Origin: an uncultured Alphaproteobacteria bacterium
GTDB lineage: Bacteria > Pseudomonadota > Alphaproteobacteria > Caulobacterales > Caulobacteraceae
Direction: 5' to 3'
Assembly (NCBI GenBank): GCA_903909375.1
Contig: CAIVVM010000025.1
Location: forward strand, 1-64,000
DNA length: 64,000 nt
The position numbers and the translations under genes are program-made. The stretch's first letter is position 1. Each line of letters begins with the position of its first letter. This document shows, in pieces, positions 53,875 through 62,968 of this stretch. Under the pieces are notes generated by a model, which was not told the origin of the DNA, searched no databases, and worked only from the letters and a program-made list of their open reading frames with translations.

Positions 53875-55422
53875 TTGAAGCGCCCGGCAACACATCTTCT
53901 GAAGCACCGCGGTCGGATCGACCTCGCTGGCGGCTTTGTCCGCAGCGGGCTGCTCCTGATCAGCGTCGTGCTGTCGCTGCTTTGCGCGCTACCCGCCGCC
54001 GCCGATTCCCTGGAACCGGAAACCTCGGCGACCTTCAGCCTTCACGTCGCCGTCGGAAAATCGGCGCCGCTGAAAGTCGCGGGGACGATTGCGCGCATTG
54101 TGGTGTCACAGCCCGAGATCGCCACAGTCGACACGGCCGGCCCCAATGATCTCTACGTGATGGGCCATGATGTCGGAGCCACCAATCTGCTGGTCTATGG
54201 CCCTGACGGAAGCCTGACGCAGGTGATCAATGTCGAGGTGGGCTACGACGGGGTCCAGCTCCAGGATGACATCAACGCGCTGCTGCCCGGCGAACCGATC
54301 CGCGTGCAGTCCCTAAGCGGTGGCGTCCTGCTGCGGGGCTCGGCGTCAGACGCGCAGGCGGCTGCACTGGCAAGCGACCTGGCAAGGCGCGCGGCGGGAG
54401 GCGATGTCGTCTCCCTGGTGGACGTCCGCCCGGATCAGATCCTGCTGGAGGTCCAGTTGGTCGAAGCCAGTGAGGATGATCTGCGCGACATCGGCGTCGA
54501 TCTGGGCGCCATGGGTTCGGGCTTCATGCTGCGCACAGGTGCCGCGTCCAGCCCGACTGCAGCGCCGCAAGGCTCGGTGACCTTGAACGGAAACATCGGG
54601 AGCCTTGATCTGAACGCCGCGCTACGGCTGCTGGAGCAGCGTGGGTCCGCGCGCATCCTGGCTCGCCCGCAATTGCTGGCCCTGTCGGGCGAGGCCGCGA
54701 GCTTCCGATCCGGTGGGGAGTTCCCCTACCCTGTGCCCACCCGCGACGGCGTGACCATCGAGTTCAAACCCTACGGTACGGCGATCTCGGCCCGGCCAAC
54801 CGTGCAGACAAACGGCCTGATTCGTCTGGATCTGGCGGCCGAGGTCAGTGACATTGACCCCCGAAACAGCGTCACCATCGAGGGCCTGACCATCCCCGCC
54901 CTGAATACCCGGCGCGCGATCACCCACCTGAATCTTCGCGACGGCGAGACCTTCATGTTCGCCGGGTTGTTCTCCGAGACCGAACTGACGCAGCAGGGCG
55001 GAACGCCCTGGGCGGCTGACCTGCCGGTCGTAGGGTCCCTGTTCAAAGCCGTCCGCACCCGGAACCAACGCCTGCAGCTGGCGATCTTTGTGACGGCGCG
55101 GATCATTGGCGCGCCCGACGTCGATGACGTCGCGCCGCAGAGCCCCGATGATCTTGGCTTGCGCGAGCCAAAACCGGACGCCGTGGCCGTCGCCCCGAGC
55201 GAGCCGAAGTCCAGGGGATTGAAGAAACTGCTGCGGTCTTCACCGCTCGCCGAAGGCGCCTCCCGCCGCCTGACCTCACTGTTCCACGCCACAGTCGAGG
55301 CGCCTGGAAAGGTCTGGACCCGGCTGGAGAGCTGGTCGCGCCAGATACTCACGGCGTTCCGAACAGGACCGTCGAGACATCAGGCCACGCTCAAGAGTGC
55401 GGCGCCCAAAGCCGACTCGTGA
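53875..55422 (+). CDS. cpaC: CpaC/RcpA-type secretin (type II/III secretin family)
   Basis: A 515-residue outer membrane secretin. A long N-terminus ends in a signal peptide (LLLISVVLSLLCALPAAADS, about 26-45). The pilus-formation N domain (about 52-125: VAVGKSAPLKVAGTIARIVVSQPEIATV) and a BON-like segment (130-175) precede the secretin core (about 188-410: QILLEVQLVEASEDDLRDIGVDL, ARILARPQLLALSGEAASF, INLRDGETFMFAGLFSET-type motif as NLRDGETFMFAG). A Lys/Arg-rich tail of about 95 residues after 420 is unusual. No other cpa pilus genes adjoin it. The TTG start at 53875 is uncertain, since no good ribosome site precedes it. Confidence 0.85.
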   Translation: MKRPATHLLKHRGRIDLAGGFVRSGLLLISVVLSLLCALPAAADSLEPETSATFSLHVAVGKSAPLKVAGTIARIVVSQPEIATVDTAGPNDLYVMGHDVGATNLLVYGPDGSLTQVINVEVGYDGVQLQDDINALLPGEPIRVQSLSGGVLLRGSASDAQAAALASDLARRAAGGDVVSLVDVRPDQILLEVQLVEASEDDLRDIGVDLGAMGSGFMLRTGAASSPTAAPQGSVTLNGNIGSLDLNAALRLLEQRGSARILARPQLLALSGEAASFRSGGEFPYPVPTRDGVTIEFKPYGTAISARPTVQTNGLIRLDLAAEVSDIDPRNSVTIEGLTIPALNTRRAITHLNLRDGETFMFAGLFSETELTQQGGTPWAADLPVVGSLFKAVRTRNQRLQLAIFVTARIIGAPDVDDVAPQSPDDLGLREPKPDAVAVAPSEPKSRGLKKLLRSSPLAEGASRRLTSLFHATVEAPGKVWTRLESWSRQILTAFRTGPSRHQATLKSAAPKADS

Positions 55423-55456
55423 CAGCGTCAGCCCGTTCGTTGGAACGGAGGTCATC

Positions 55457-55768
55457 ATGCGGGCTCGACAGCTGGTTATTGCAAGCGCTGGTCTGATCAC
55501 GGCAATGGCCGCGTCCGCGGGATCGGCCGTCGCTCAGCCGCACGCGCCGCCGGCGCCGACCAGCGAGGCGCCAGCCTTCCTGCTGGTCGCCCTGGTTGAC
55601 CCTGAGCACGCGACCGACCGGTTTGCCCCGACCCCAAGCGAGACGGTCCTGATGACCGCAGTTCCCGAGCCGGGACGCCTGACCGTCATCACCGGCCAGA
55701 GCCGCAAGACGCCAGACGCGCCCCGCCTACTGATCATCCTGGAGCGCGCCGAGCCCCATCGCCGCTAG
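55457..55768 (+). CDS. Small exported hypothetical protein
   Basis: A 103-residue protein with a signal peptide (MRARQLVIASAGLITAMAASAGSAVAQ) followed by a Pro/Ala-rich stretch and a short globular C-terminus (VPEPGRLTVITGQSRK). ATG at 55457 has GGAG seven bases upstream. It lies 34 bp behind the secretin gene on the same strand, so it is probably cotranscribed and may be periplasmic. I do not recognise the family. Confidence 0.6.
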   Translation: MRARQLVIASAGLITAMAASAGSAVAQPHAPPAPTSEAPAFLLVALVDPEHATDRFAPTPSETVLMTAVPEPGRLTVITGQSRKTPDAPRLLIILERAEPHRR

Positions 55769-55810
55769 AGGGCCCTTGCAGGGCCGGCAGGATCGGGCAC
55801 AGATTAAGGT

Positions 55811-55981
55811 ATGCGCAACGCTAACCTTACCCCGGCCGGCCTCTGGACCTTTCGCCTGGCGATCGTCCTTTCGATGATCGTGGTGGACGATCCTTTCCGC
55901 CTCGCTGCCGCGGCCCTGCTGCTGGCGCTACAGATTCCACTCCAAGCCCGGATCAGTATGCAGGGCGTCCGGGCCGCCTGA
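55811..55981 (+). CDS. Possible small membrane protein, 56 residues
   Basis: A short open frame ATG 55811 to TGA 55981 encoding MRNANLTPAGLWTFRLAIVL and continuing with two hydrophobic segments separated by VVDDPFR, ending MQGVRAA. The two hydrophobic stretches and charged turn are typical of small inner membrane proteins. It follows the previous small gene by 42 bp. The ribosome site is weak (TTAAGGT adjacent to the ATG), so it may not be real. Confidence 0.4.
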   Translation: MRNANLTPAGLWTFRLAIVLSMIVVDDPFRLAAAALLLALQIPLQARISMQGVRAA

Positions 55982-56034
55982 TCCGCGCGGCCGGCTATCG
56001 TCGAAGTGGGCACGGGTTGGCCAGCTGGAAACGC

Positions 56035-56580
56035 CTAGACCGGCTTGAGAGCTTCCTGCGGCCCCGCCGGCAGCTCAACGAGAATCGCATCACCGGCGGC
56101 GACCTGGCCGCCCTTTATGACGACGCTCATCACCCCGGCTTTTCTCACAGGATTGCCTTCTGAATCGCGACCAAGACAGGCAGCCATAAGGCCCGGCTGG
56201 AGCTCATCAAGCTGGTAGCATGGGTTCCGCAACCCGGTGATCTGCACAATAACCTCCGGGCCGATCCGCAGCATAGCGCCACACGAGAGGCCCAGCAGGT
56301 CTACACCCCGCGTGGTTATGTTCTCGCCCATCAGCCCCGGGCGAACCTGAAACCCACGATCAAGCAGTTCATCATGAAGTTCGGCGTGGATCAGATGAAC
56401 CTGCCGAAGATTGGGCTGGGTCGGATCCCGGGCCACGCGGCTGCGATGTTTCACCGTGGCCCCGAAGTGAGCGTCACCTTCCACACCGCGGCCTGCGACC
56501 AGCCGAATGACGGCGCAGTTAGGTTTGTCGGGGCCATGGGTCGCCTTGCGGCTGACGGCGACAACCAAGGACGACGTCAT
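56035..56580 (-). CDS. MOSC domain protein
   Basis: A 181-residue MOSC-domain protein, the beta-strand-rich fold of molybdenum cofactor sulfurase C-terminal domains and of YiiM/MOSC sulfur carriers. The motif GRGVEGDAHFGATVKHRSR matches the MOSC entry, LMGENITTRGVDL the YiiM-like core, and NPCYQLDELQPGL contains the conserved Cys proposed to carry sulfur. It may bind molybdenum cofactor for detoxification or sulfur transfer. The start overlaps the stop of the upstream Pro-rich membrane gene by 4 bp (ATGA), so translation is coupled. Confidence 0.9.
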   Translation of the reverse strand: MTSSLVVAVSRKATHGPDKPNCAVIRLVAGRGVEGDAHFGATVKHRSRVARDPTQPNLRQVHLIHAELHDELLDRGFQVRPGLMGENITTRGVDLLGLSCGAMLRIGPEVIVQITGLRNPCYQLDELQPGLMAACLGRDSEGNPVRKAGVMSVVIKGGQVAAGDAILVELPAGPQEALKPV

Positions 56581-57380
56581 GAGTTCGGAGCCCTTGTCAC
56601 AACAGGAGCCGTGGGATCGACCTCAGGGGGCGCCTTGTAGTTCGGTGGGGGCGGAGCTCCGGGCAATGAAAGTGCAGGCGCATTCAACGCCTCGTTGGTG
56701 GCTACCGCACTTTCTGTCGCCGGTTTGACCCGAGGGGCAGGCTGCACGCGTGCCGGCGTCGCAAAACCGGGTGAGGTTCTCGGCGTCGAGATCGAGGGCA
56801 ACGGCGCAACTTCGGGCTTTGTCGCGACCTGCAGAATTGGCGCCAATGGAGCCGGCGCCGGCGCGCTGGCCGGGGCAATGACCGCCGATGCAGGCTTCGA
56901 CGCCAGCCGCGCCTCCTGCACCCGGCTCAGCAGCATCGCCAGGCCAAGGGTCCCGGCGACACCGACCATCGTCGCTATCGCGGCAGGCCATACAGATCGC
57001 CTGGGTCTGGTACGAGGTTTGCGGTGCGGCATAATGATCACCGGCGAGACCTCGAACGGTTCTTCGGGGTCAGGGTTCCTGATCACCGATCCGGCGAATG
57101 TCGGCGGGAGAGGCTTAGTATCCGGTTCGGGGACAGCCGCGACCTGTTGTCCTGTCGGTCCCGGAAGCGCACGCGGCACACCACCACCGATGTCCAGGCG
57201 GGGTGCGGGCGCAGTTTCAATCGGTCGAACGAAAAGCGGGGTGATATTTCGGGTTGGGGTTGGCGACGGCGGCTTCTGGACCTCGGCTTTCGGCATCGGC
57301 CCCACACGGAACGGCGCCTGCGGCATCTTCGGCCAGGCGCTATTTCGGGCGAAGGGGTTGTCGTCGGGTTCGTCGATCAT
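56577..57380 (-). CDS. Proline-rich single-pass membrane protein
   Basis: A 267-residue protein without a domain that I recognise. Residues 1-125 are low complexity and Pro-rich; one transmembrane segment (about 130-150, WPAAIATMVGVAGTLGLAMLL) follows an RKPRTRPRRS basic stop-transfer stretch; the C-terminal 110 residues are again Pro/Ala-rich. The basic side suggests the N-terminus is cytoplasmic and the Pro-rich C-terminus is periplasmic, like a TonB-type spacer but without the C-terminal TonB domain. Coupled to the MOSC gene by an ATGA overlap. Function unknown. Confidence 0.7.
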   Translation of the reverse strand: MIDEPDDNPFARNSAWPKMPQAPFRVGPMPKAEVQKPPSPTPTRNITPLFVRPIETAPAPRLDIGGGVPRALPGPTGQQVAAVPEPDTKPLPPTFAGSVIRNPDPEEPFEVSPVIIMPHRKPRTRPRRSVWPAAIATMVGVAGTLGLAMLLSRVQEARLASKPASAVIAPASAPAPAPLAPILQVATKPEVAPLPSISTPRTSPGFATPARVQPAPRVKPATESAVATNEALNAPALSLPGAPPPPNYKAPPEVDPTAPVVTRAPNS

Positions 57381-57411
57381 GGGGACAGCATCTTGCGGAC
57401 GGTTGGCTGCA

Positions 57412-57921
57412 CTATGGCCTGATCCGGAGCTGACTGCCGATCAAGATGAACAGATAGAACGGGATGGCCACCGATTCCCGCAACCACATCGCGATCCAGT
57501 GGCTCCAGGAGGCGCCGCCGCGTCCTCGGGGAACAGGACCTCGAGCGCTCCTGACGCCGAGGAACGCGAGCCCGAGGTGAATTCGCGGCATATGGTAGGT
57601 GTCGCTGCAAATGACGACTACGGGATATCCGACCCTTCGGACCTGTTGCGCCGCCGCCGTGATGTTCTGAAGGGTCGTGAGGCTTGCATCGTCCCTCAGC
57701 AGACGGTCACGGGCAACGCCAGCGGCAAGCAGGTGATCATACATGATGGACGCCTCGGTGGCCCCCGGGCGTCGGGCGCCGCCCGAACACAGGATCGGCG
57801 CGCAGGGATGCAGTTCAGCGGCAGCTAAACCAAAGGCAATCCGACGCAGAAGAGCTGGTGACGGGTGACCGTCAGGCTGAAGCGCTGCGCCGAAGATCAC
57901 AATCAGAGGGGAATCGGCCAC
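57412..57921 (-). CDS. YdcF family (DUF218) protein
   Basis: A 169-residue protein of the DUF218/YdcF family. Family marks are LIVIFGAALQPDGHPSPALLRRI near the N-terminus, ILCSGGARRPGATEASIM, LRDDASLTTLQNI (the ..S.tT.eN.. motif) and VVVICSDTYHMPR. A C-terminal hydrophobic segment (ESVAIPFYLFILIG) may anchor it in the membrane. The family is linked to envelope or vancomycin-resistance functions (SanA, ElyC) without a settled reaction. Start GTG at 57921 is tentative. Confidence 0.85.
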   Translation of the reverse strand: MADSPLIVIFGAALQPDGHPSPALLRRIAFGLAAAELHPCAPILCSGGARRPGATEASIMYDHLLAAGVARDRLLRDDASLTTLQNITAAAQQVRRVGYPVVVICSDTYHMPRIHLGLAFLGVRSARGPVPRGRGGASWSHWIAMWLRESVAIPFYLFILIGSQLRIRP

Positions 57922-57945
57922 GGCAGGTCCAGCCGAGCTCCAAGT

Positions 57946-58257
57946 CTATCCGTTCAGAGGCGGGTGATAGTTTTCCACCAGGTCCTGCCGCTCGGCCTCC
58001 CGTACGGCGCGGGTGACATTCAATCGGGTCAGCAGCGTCGCCGCCGCAAACTTGCGACGGGCTTTCTCCAGATCGGCCCGCCAGCTCTGGCTGGCCAGGT
58101 TGTCGGTTTCGCCCGCGAAGACAACGTTGGCGCCTTCGCTGGTCAGCTCGGCTATCACATAGTTGGCGCCTGCCGGCGGCAGGAAGCGATTCTCGTCCAA
58201 GTGGCTGTAGCGATATCGGGTCCCGGAGGCCCCGGCGAGGTCGAACTGACGCGTCAC
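57946..58257 (-). CDS. Conserved hypothetical protein
   Basis: A 103-residue soluble protein beginning MTRQFDLAGASGTRYRYSHL. GTG at 58257 is chosen because AGGAG lies six bases upstream; a TTG at 58299 would add 14 charged residues. The C-terminal half (WRADLEKARRKFAAATLLTR) is helical and basic. No motif is recognised. It precedes ydcF on the same strand by 24 bp. Confidence 0.65.
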   Translation of the reverse strand: MTRQFDLAGASGTRYRYSHLDENRFLPPAGANYVIAELTSEGANVVFAGETDNLASQSWRADLEKARRKFAAATLLTRLNVTRAVREAERQDLVENYHPPLNG

Positions 58258-58529
58258 ACTGAACTCCTGCTGGGCCTTGGGCCGTTCTCGCCCGATCAAT
58301 CAAGCGGCTAAGATCCGGCTCCCTGTCCATACGCTATGGACTGGGACCAAAACTTGGCGGAGCTTGGCTGTCAGCTTCCGCCGCACTTTTGCGACGACTG
58401 AGGAACAGCTCGCGCCATATGAACGTTTGGGGCGCACTCGTCTCTGTTAATGTGACTTTCAATCAAAGGAGCGCCTCGGCCACACGCTCCGGGCTGGACC
58501 GCCGCGCGCCGTGCTGAAACAACACGAGT

Positions 58530-59657
58530 ATGCAAGGATCGGCTGAATTCAGTCTGCAGGACACAACGGGCGGCCAGACGGCTGTGCTCGTCGGCGACTG
58601 GACGACCACGCATCTCGGCGGTTGTGGTGACGCGTTGCGAGACGCTGTCGGCGGGCGAAGTGATGTGACTTTCGACCTTGGAGCGGTTCGACGGATGGAT
58701 ACTGCCGGCGCCTTCGCCGTGGTCCGCGCCGCCGGTGAAAAATTCGACCTGACGCAAGTCACGGCGAAGCCCGAAACGCGGCGTCTCCTGGAACTTGTGG
58801 ACGCGGCGTACCGCGTAAAACCTGTGGTGCGAAAGGAGCCCGAGGGCTTCCATCAGCTTACTATCCGGGTTGGGCGCGGCGTCGTCAGCCTGGGAGAAGA
58901 ATTCCTCGACACGATGGCGTTCCAGGGTCGCTTGCTGGTCGCCACGGTGCAGATGATCGGACGCCTGGTGACAGCACCCGGTCGGATCCGGTGGGCGCCC
59001 ATCTTCTCCCAGATGGAACGGTCCGGACTGGACGCCATTCCCATAGTAGCGGTCACGACCTTCTTTGTGGGTGCGGTTGTCGCTCTGTTGGGGGTCAATC
59101 TGCTCCAACAATTCGGCGCCGAAGTCTTCGTGGTGGAACTGATCGGTGTTGCGATGATCCGTGAATTCAACATCGTGATCACCGCCGTCCTGCTGTCGGG
59201 CCGCTCGGCATCGGCTTTTGCGGCGGAACTCGGGTCTATGAAAATGACCCAGGAGGTCGACGCCATGAAGGTGATGGGGGTGGATCCATTCGAAGCTCTA
59301 GTGCTGCCCCGCCTCATCGCAATGCTGATCACCATTCCGCTGTTGACCTTCATCGCGACCCTGGCCGGTTTGCTTGGGGGTCTCGTGGTCACCTGGACGA
59401 TGTTGGGGCTTGGACCCGTTTTCTTCCTCCAGCGCATCGTGGAAAATGTTGGATCGACTCACTTCTTTGTTGCTCTGGTCAAGGCGCCTTTCATGGCTGC
59501 AACCATTGCCGGGATCGGTTGTCGCCAGGGCCTGCTGGTGGGCGGCGACGTCGAGTCTCTGGGGCGACGCGTGACGGCCGCGGTGGTCCACGCGATCTTC
59601 GCAATCATCATGCTGGACGCGATCTTTGCCGTCATCTTCATGCAGCTGGACATATGA
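58530..59657 (+). CDS. mlaE: MlaE-family ABC permease with N-terminal STAS-like domain
   Basis: A 375-residue inner membrane permease of the MlaE/YrbE family. Residues about 8-100 are a STAS-like domain (LVGDWTTTHLGGCGDALRD, DLGAVRRMDTAGAFAVVRAAG) fused ahead of five or six transmembrane helices that carry the MlaE signatures GAVVALLGVNLLQQFGAE, GRSASAFAAELGSMKMTQE and DAMKVMGVDP. The STAS part resembles MlaB, which in E. coli is a separate protein. It forms the core of an intermembrane phospholipid transport complex with the following three genes. Confidence 0.93.
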   Translation: MQGSAEFSLQDTTGGQTAVLVGDWTTTHLGGCGDALRDAVGGRSDVTFDLGAVRRMDTAGAFAVVRAAGEKFDLTQVTAKPETRRLLELVDAAYRVKPVVRKEPEGFHQLTIRVGRGVVSLGEEFLDTMAFQGRLLVATVQMIGRLVTAPGRIRWAPIFSQMERSGLDAIPIVAVTTFFVGAVVALLGVNLLQQFGAEVFVVELIGVAMIREFNIVITAVLLSGRSASAFAAELGSMKMTQEVDAMKVMGVDPFEALVLPRLIAMLITIPLLTFIATLAGLLGGLVVTWTMLGLGPVFFLQRIVENVGSTHFFVALVKAPFMAATIAGIGCRQGLLVGGDVESLGRRVTAAVVHAIFAIIMLDAIFAVIFMQLDI

Positions 59658-60484
59658 AAGAGACCCGCCCCGGCCGGAATGCGACGGACGAGGAACTCCT
59701 GGAACAGGAGGGTCCCGCGATCATCATCGAAGGGCTTTGCACCCGGTTCGGCGATCACGTTGTGCACGAGAATCTGGATCTCACGGTGCGCCGTGGCGAG
59801 GTTCTTGGCATTGTAGGCGGCTCCGGATCGGGCAAGTCTGTGCTGCTCAACAGCATCATCGGGCTGCGCGAACCCGATGCCGGGTCGATCACCGTCTTCG
59901 GCCAACAACTCGAGCGCGCGTCGCGTCGCCGCTGGAGCGCACTGGAGCGGTCTTGGGGCGTTTTGTTTCAGGGCGGCGCCCTGTTCTCCAATCTGACAAT
60001 TCGTGAGAATGTTGCAGCGCCTATGCTGGAACACACCCGCCTCTCGCGACAGGATGCTCACGAGCTCGCGGATCTGAAGATCGCGATGGCGGGGCTGCGA
60101 CCCGAAGCCGGATCATTGAAACCTTCAGAGCTGTCCGGCGGCATGCGAAAACGCGCAGGCCTGGCCCGCGCCCTGGCGCTGGATCCGGAGCTTGTGTTTC
60201 TGGATGAGCCGACCGCAGGCCTGGACCCGATCGGCGCCGCAGCTTTCGATGAATTGCTCAAGGATCTTTGCGACAGCCTGGACCTGACCGTGTTCATGAT
60301 CACACACGACCTCGACAGCCTCTACAAGGTCACCGATCGGGTAGCGGTGATTGCCGACAAAACCGTTGTGGCGGTGGCGCCTGTTCGCGAACTGGAACAT
60401 TCGGAACACCCGTGGATCCAGGAATACCTTTTGGGCGAACGCGGTCGTGCGGCGCGGGGCCGCGGCAGGGGATCTGAGGGCTGA
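59654..60484 (+). CDS. mlaF: MlaF-type ABC transporter ATP-binding protein
   Basis: A 276-residue ABC ATPase. Walker A GGSGSGKS is followed by a Q-loop in VLFQGGALFSNLT, the ABC signature LSGGMRKRAGLARAL, Walker B LVFLDEPTAGLDP and the switch His in MITHDLDSL, all intact. The start ATG overlaps the mlaE stop by 4 bp. It powers lipid movement with MlaE. The N-terminal 25 residues are acidic and variable; the C-terminus is Arg/Gly-rich. Confidence 0.95.
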   Translation: MKETRPGRNATDEELLEQEGPAIIIEGLCTRFGDHVVHENLDLTVRRGEVLGIVGGSGSGKSVLLNSIIGLREPDAGSITVFGQQLERASRRRWSALERSWGVLFQGGALFSNLTIRENVAAPMLEHTRLSRQDAHELADLKIAMAGLRPEAGSLKPSELSGGMRKRAGLARALALDPELVFLDEPTAGLDPIGAAAFDELLKDLCDSLDLTVFMITHDLDSLYKVTDRVAVIADKTVVAVAPVRELEHSEHPWIQEYLLGERGRAARGRGRGSEG

Positions 60485-61443
60485 TGGAAAAGAACGCCAA
60501 CTATGCGTTGGTCGGCCTGTCCACGCTGATCCTGACCGTCGCGCTGATGGTATTCGTCGTCTGGTTAGCCCGGCTGAACTTCAACGCCGAGTACGACCTC
60601 TACGACATCGTCTTCGAGGGCCCTGTAAGGGGCTTGTCCGAGGGCGGCGAGGTTCATTTCAACGGCATCAAGGTCGGTGAGGTCACCGAGATCGAACTTG
60701 ACCCATCAAACCCCAAGAACGTCATCGCCCGGGCGCGGGTGACCGGAGATGTGCCGATCCGGATAGACTCTTACGCTACCCTGGAGCCTCAAGGCATTAC
60801 CGGCCTCAACTATGTCCAGATTATCGCCGGAACCTCAACGAAGCAGCTCCTGAAGGATTACTCTGACAAGCGCTGCACCCGCATTGGCGGAGGATGTATT
60901 CCCCGGTTGGCCAGCCGGCGCAGCACATTCTCCGACCTCCTTGAGGGCGGGGGTACCGTGCTGACCCGCTCGATCGAGGCTCTGGATCGGGTCAACCGTG
61001 TGTTGTCGGATCAGAATGTGCGTACGTTTTCCGCCGCGCTATCGGATGTCCAGGCCGTGACGGCAGAACTTCGCGAGCGAAAGGCCCTGATCGCCGACGT
61101 GCAGAGCGCGGTTCAACGACTGGAAGAGGCGACGACCGAGATCGTCCTTCTCTCAAAAACCACGCGCGATGTGGTGGACGGCGACGGTCGCCGGGCCATT
61201 CGCAGCCTGGCTGACGCCGCCAGGGAGACACAGGTCACAGCCAAGGAGATCCGCGTTATGGCGGAGAAGCTTCAGGGGCCGACATCTGACTTCGCCAACA
61301 ACGGCCTGCCGCAGGTCACGGCCGCTGTGATCCAGCTGCAGACCTCGGCTGAATCTCTTGAGCGTCTGATCAATGAGGTTCAGTCGAGCCCCACCGGCGC
61401 ATTGGGCAAGCCGCCCGCCAAGGAAGTGAAAGTCCCGAAATGA
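60484..61443 (+). CDS. mlaD: MlaD-type MCE domain protein
   Basis: A 319-residue protein with an N-terminal transmembrane anchor (ALVGLSTLILTVALMVFVVWLA, residues 7-28), one MCE domain (about 38-115: GPVRGLSEGGEVHFNGIKVGEV) and a C-terminal coiled coil (about 150-300). This is the substrate-binding protein of the Mla system; longer than E. coli MlaD because of the coiled coil. The start ATG shares the A with the mlaF stop (TGATG). Confidence 0.93.
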   Translation: MEKNANYALVGLSTLILTVALMVFVVWLARLNFNAEYDLYDIVFEGPVRGLSEGGEVHFNGIKVGEVTEIELDPSNPKNVIARARVTGDVPIRIDSYATLEPQGITGLNYVQIIAGTSTKQLLKDYSDKRCTRIGGGCIPRLASRRSTFSDLLEGGGTVLTRSIEALDRVNRVLSDQNVRTFSAALSDVQAVTAELRERKALIADVQSAVQRLEEATTEIVLLSKTTRDVVDGDGRRAIRSLADAARETQVTAKEIRVMAEKLQGPTSDFANNGLPQVTAAVIQLQTSAESLERLINEVQSSPTGALGKPPAKEVKVPK

Positions 61444-62069
61444 GGCCCGCCTCCACCACGCTCCGAATGGCCGTTCTCGTCGCCGTATCTCTGGCGCTGA
61501 GCGGATGCATCACCCTGCTGCCGAAGGCGAAACCGGTGGACCTCTACCGTTTTGGCCAAGCGGCATCTGCAGGGGTTGAGACGGTACAGACCGGGACGGT
61601 CGGCGTTGTCCGCGCAACGGGCGGGTTTCAGCGCGAGGCCGCCGGCGACCGGCTGGTGACGATCTCCTCGGGCAAGGTGGCGCTGATCGCTGAAGCCCGC
61701 TGGGTGACGCCCGCCGTCACACTCTGGGACGAGGCCGTCCTGGCGGCGTTTGACGCCGATAACGGTCGCGTGCGGCTGATCGCGCGGGGGGAACCCGGGC
61801 GCGCTGCCTATGTGCTGCGCCTGGACGTCCGCAACTTTGAAGCGCTCTACGAAAAGGGACCAAAGGCGCCGCCGACCGTGTTGGTCCGTGTGCGTGCAGC
61901 GCTCACGTCAAATGCGGACCGTGGTCTGGTCGGTGAACGGATCTTCGAAGCCCGGATCACGCCCTCGGACAACAAGCTTTCCGAGATCGTTCCGGCTTAT
62001 GACCGCGCCGTAGCTGAGGTGCTGAAGCAGTTGATCGGCTGGACCAACGAACTGGCGGTTCCGGTCTAG
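61440..62069 (+). CDS. ABC-type transport auxiliary lipoprotein (PqiC/DUF330-like)
   Basis: A 209-residue lipoprotein. The lipobox LSGC (Cys near residue 22) follows a hydrophobic signal. The mature domain is of the ABC_trans_aux family, with LYRFGQAAS and a WDEAVLAAF segment, and the C-terminal [21 protein letters not shown] helix. It is probably anchored in the outer membrane and links the MCE complex to it. Its start overlaps the mlaD stop by 4 bp, completing the four-gene Mla operon. The stop overlaps the convergent folD gene. Confidence 0.9.
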   Translation: MRPASTTLRMAVLVAVSLALSGCITLLPKAKPVDLYRFGQAASAGVETVQTGTVGVVRATGGFQREAAGDRLVTISSGKVALIAEARWVTPAVTLWDEAVLAAFDADNGRVRLIARGEPGRAAYVLRLDVRNFEALYEKGPKAPPTVLVRVRAALTSNADRGLVGERIFEARITPSDNKLSEIVPAYDRAVAEVLKQLIGWTNELAVPV

Positions 62070-62968
62070 GCTTCCACCCCTGCCTGCCGCTTCGCCGCCG
62101 TCATGGTGTTCTGCAGCAGCACCGCCACGGTCATGGGCCCGACCCCACCAGGCGCTGGCGTGATCCAGCCGGCGACGCCGAGGGCCTCCTTGTAGTGAAC
62201 ATCGCCCACGATCTTGGTCCTGCCGGCCGCGGCCTGTTCCGGATTGTCAAAGGGCACTCGATTGATGCCGACATCGATGACGCACGCGCCGGGCTTTATC
62301 CAGTCGCCGCGGATCATCCGGGGGCGTCCCACCGCAGCCACTAGGATGTCAGCCTCGCGGCAGACCGACGGCAGATCGACCGTGCGCGAGTGGGCCATGG
62401 TCACGGTGCAGTCTGCAGCCAGCAGCAGTTGGGCGATCGGCTTGCCTACCAGAAGGGAGCGCCCCACCACTACGGCGCGCTTGCCCGTCAGGTCGCCCAG
62501 GGTCTCGCGCAACAGGATCAGGCACCCTGTCGGCGTGCAGGCCACCAACGATGGAAGTCCCGCCACGAGCCGACCGGCGTTGATTACGCTCAGGCCATCC
62601 ACGTCCTTGTCCGGACTGATAGCGGCGATCACCGCGCTCTCATCCAGATGTTTCGGAAGCGGCAGTTGCACCAGTATGCCGTGGATCAAGGGGTCGGCGT
62701 CGAGCTCACCAACCAGCCGCAACAGGTCCTCCTGCCGGGTGTCGGCCGGCAACCGATGGGTGACCGAATGCATGCCAGCCGCCAGCGACTGCTCGCCCTT
62801 TGACTTCACGTAGCCCTGCGAGGCGGGGTCGTCGCCCACCAGCACGACCGCTAACCCGGGCTGTAGCCCGTGCTCGGTCTTCAGCCGCGCCACTTCTGTC
62901 TTCACCTTGGTCAAAAGGCGTTCGGCATGGACCCTGCCGTCGATGATCCTGGTGGTGGTTTCAGTCAT
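62066..62968 (-). CDS. folD: Bifunctional methylenetetrahydrofolate dehydrogenase / cyclohydrolase
   Basis: A 300-residue cytoplasmic enzyme interconverting methylene-THF and formyl-THF. Features are [18 protein letters not shown] (active-site Tyr and Lys), [41 protein letters not shown] for NADP binding, and the C-terminal [16 protein letters not shown]. Length is typical. Its ATG overlaps the stop of the upstream Nudix gene (ATGA), so the genes are translationally coupled. Confidence 0.95.
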   Translation of the reverse strand: MTETTTRIIDGRVHAERLLTKVKTEVARLKTEHGLQPGLAVVLVGDDPASQGYVKSKGEQSLAAGMHSVTHRLPADTRQEDLLRLVGELDADPLIHGILVQLPLPKHLDESAVIAAISPDKDVDGLSVINAGRLVAGLPSLVACTPTGCLILLRETLGDLTGKRAVVVGRSLLVGKPIAQLLLAADCTVTMAHSRTVDLPSVCREADILVAAVGRPRMIRGDWIKPGACVIDVGINRVPFDNPEQAAAGRTKIVGDVHYKEALGVAGWITPAPGGVGPMTVAVLLQNTMTAAKRQAGVEA

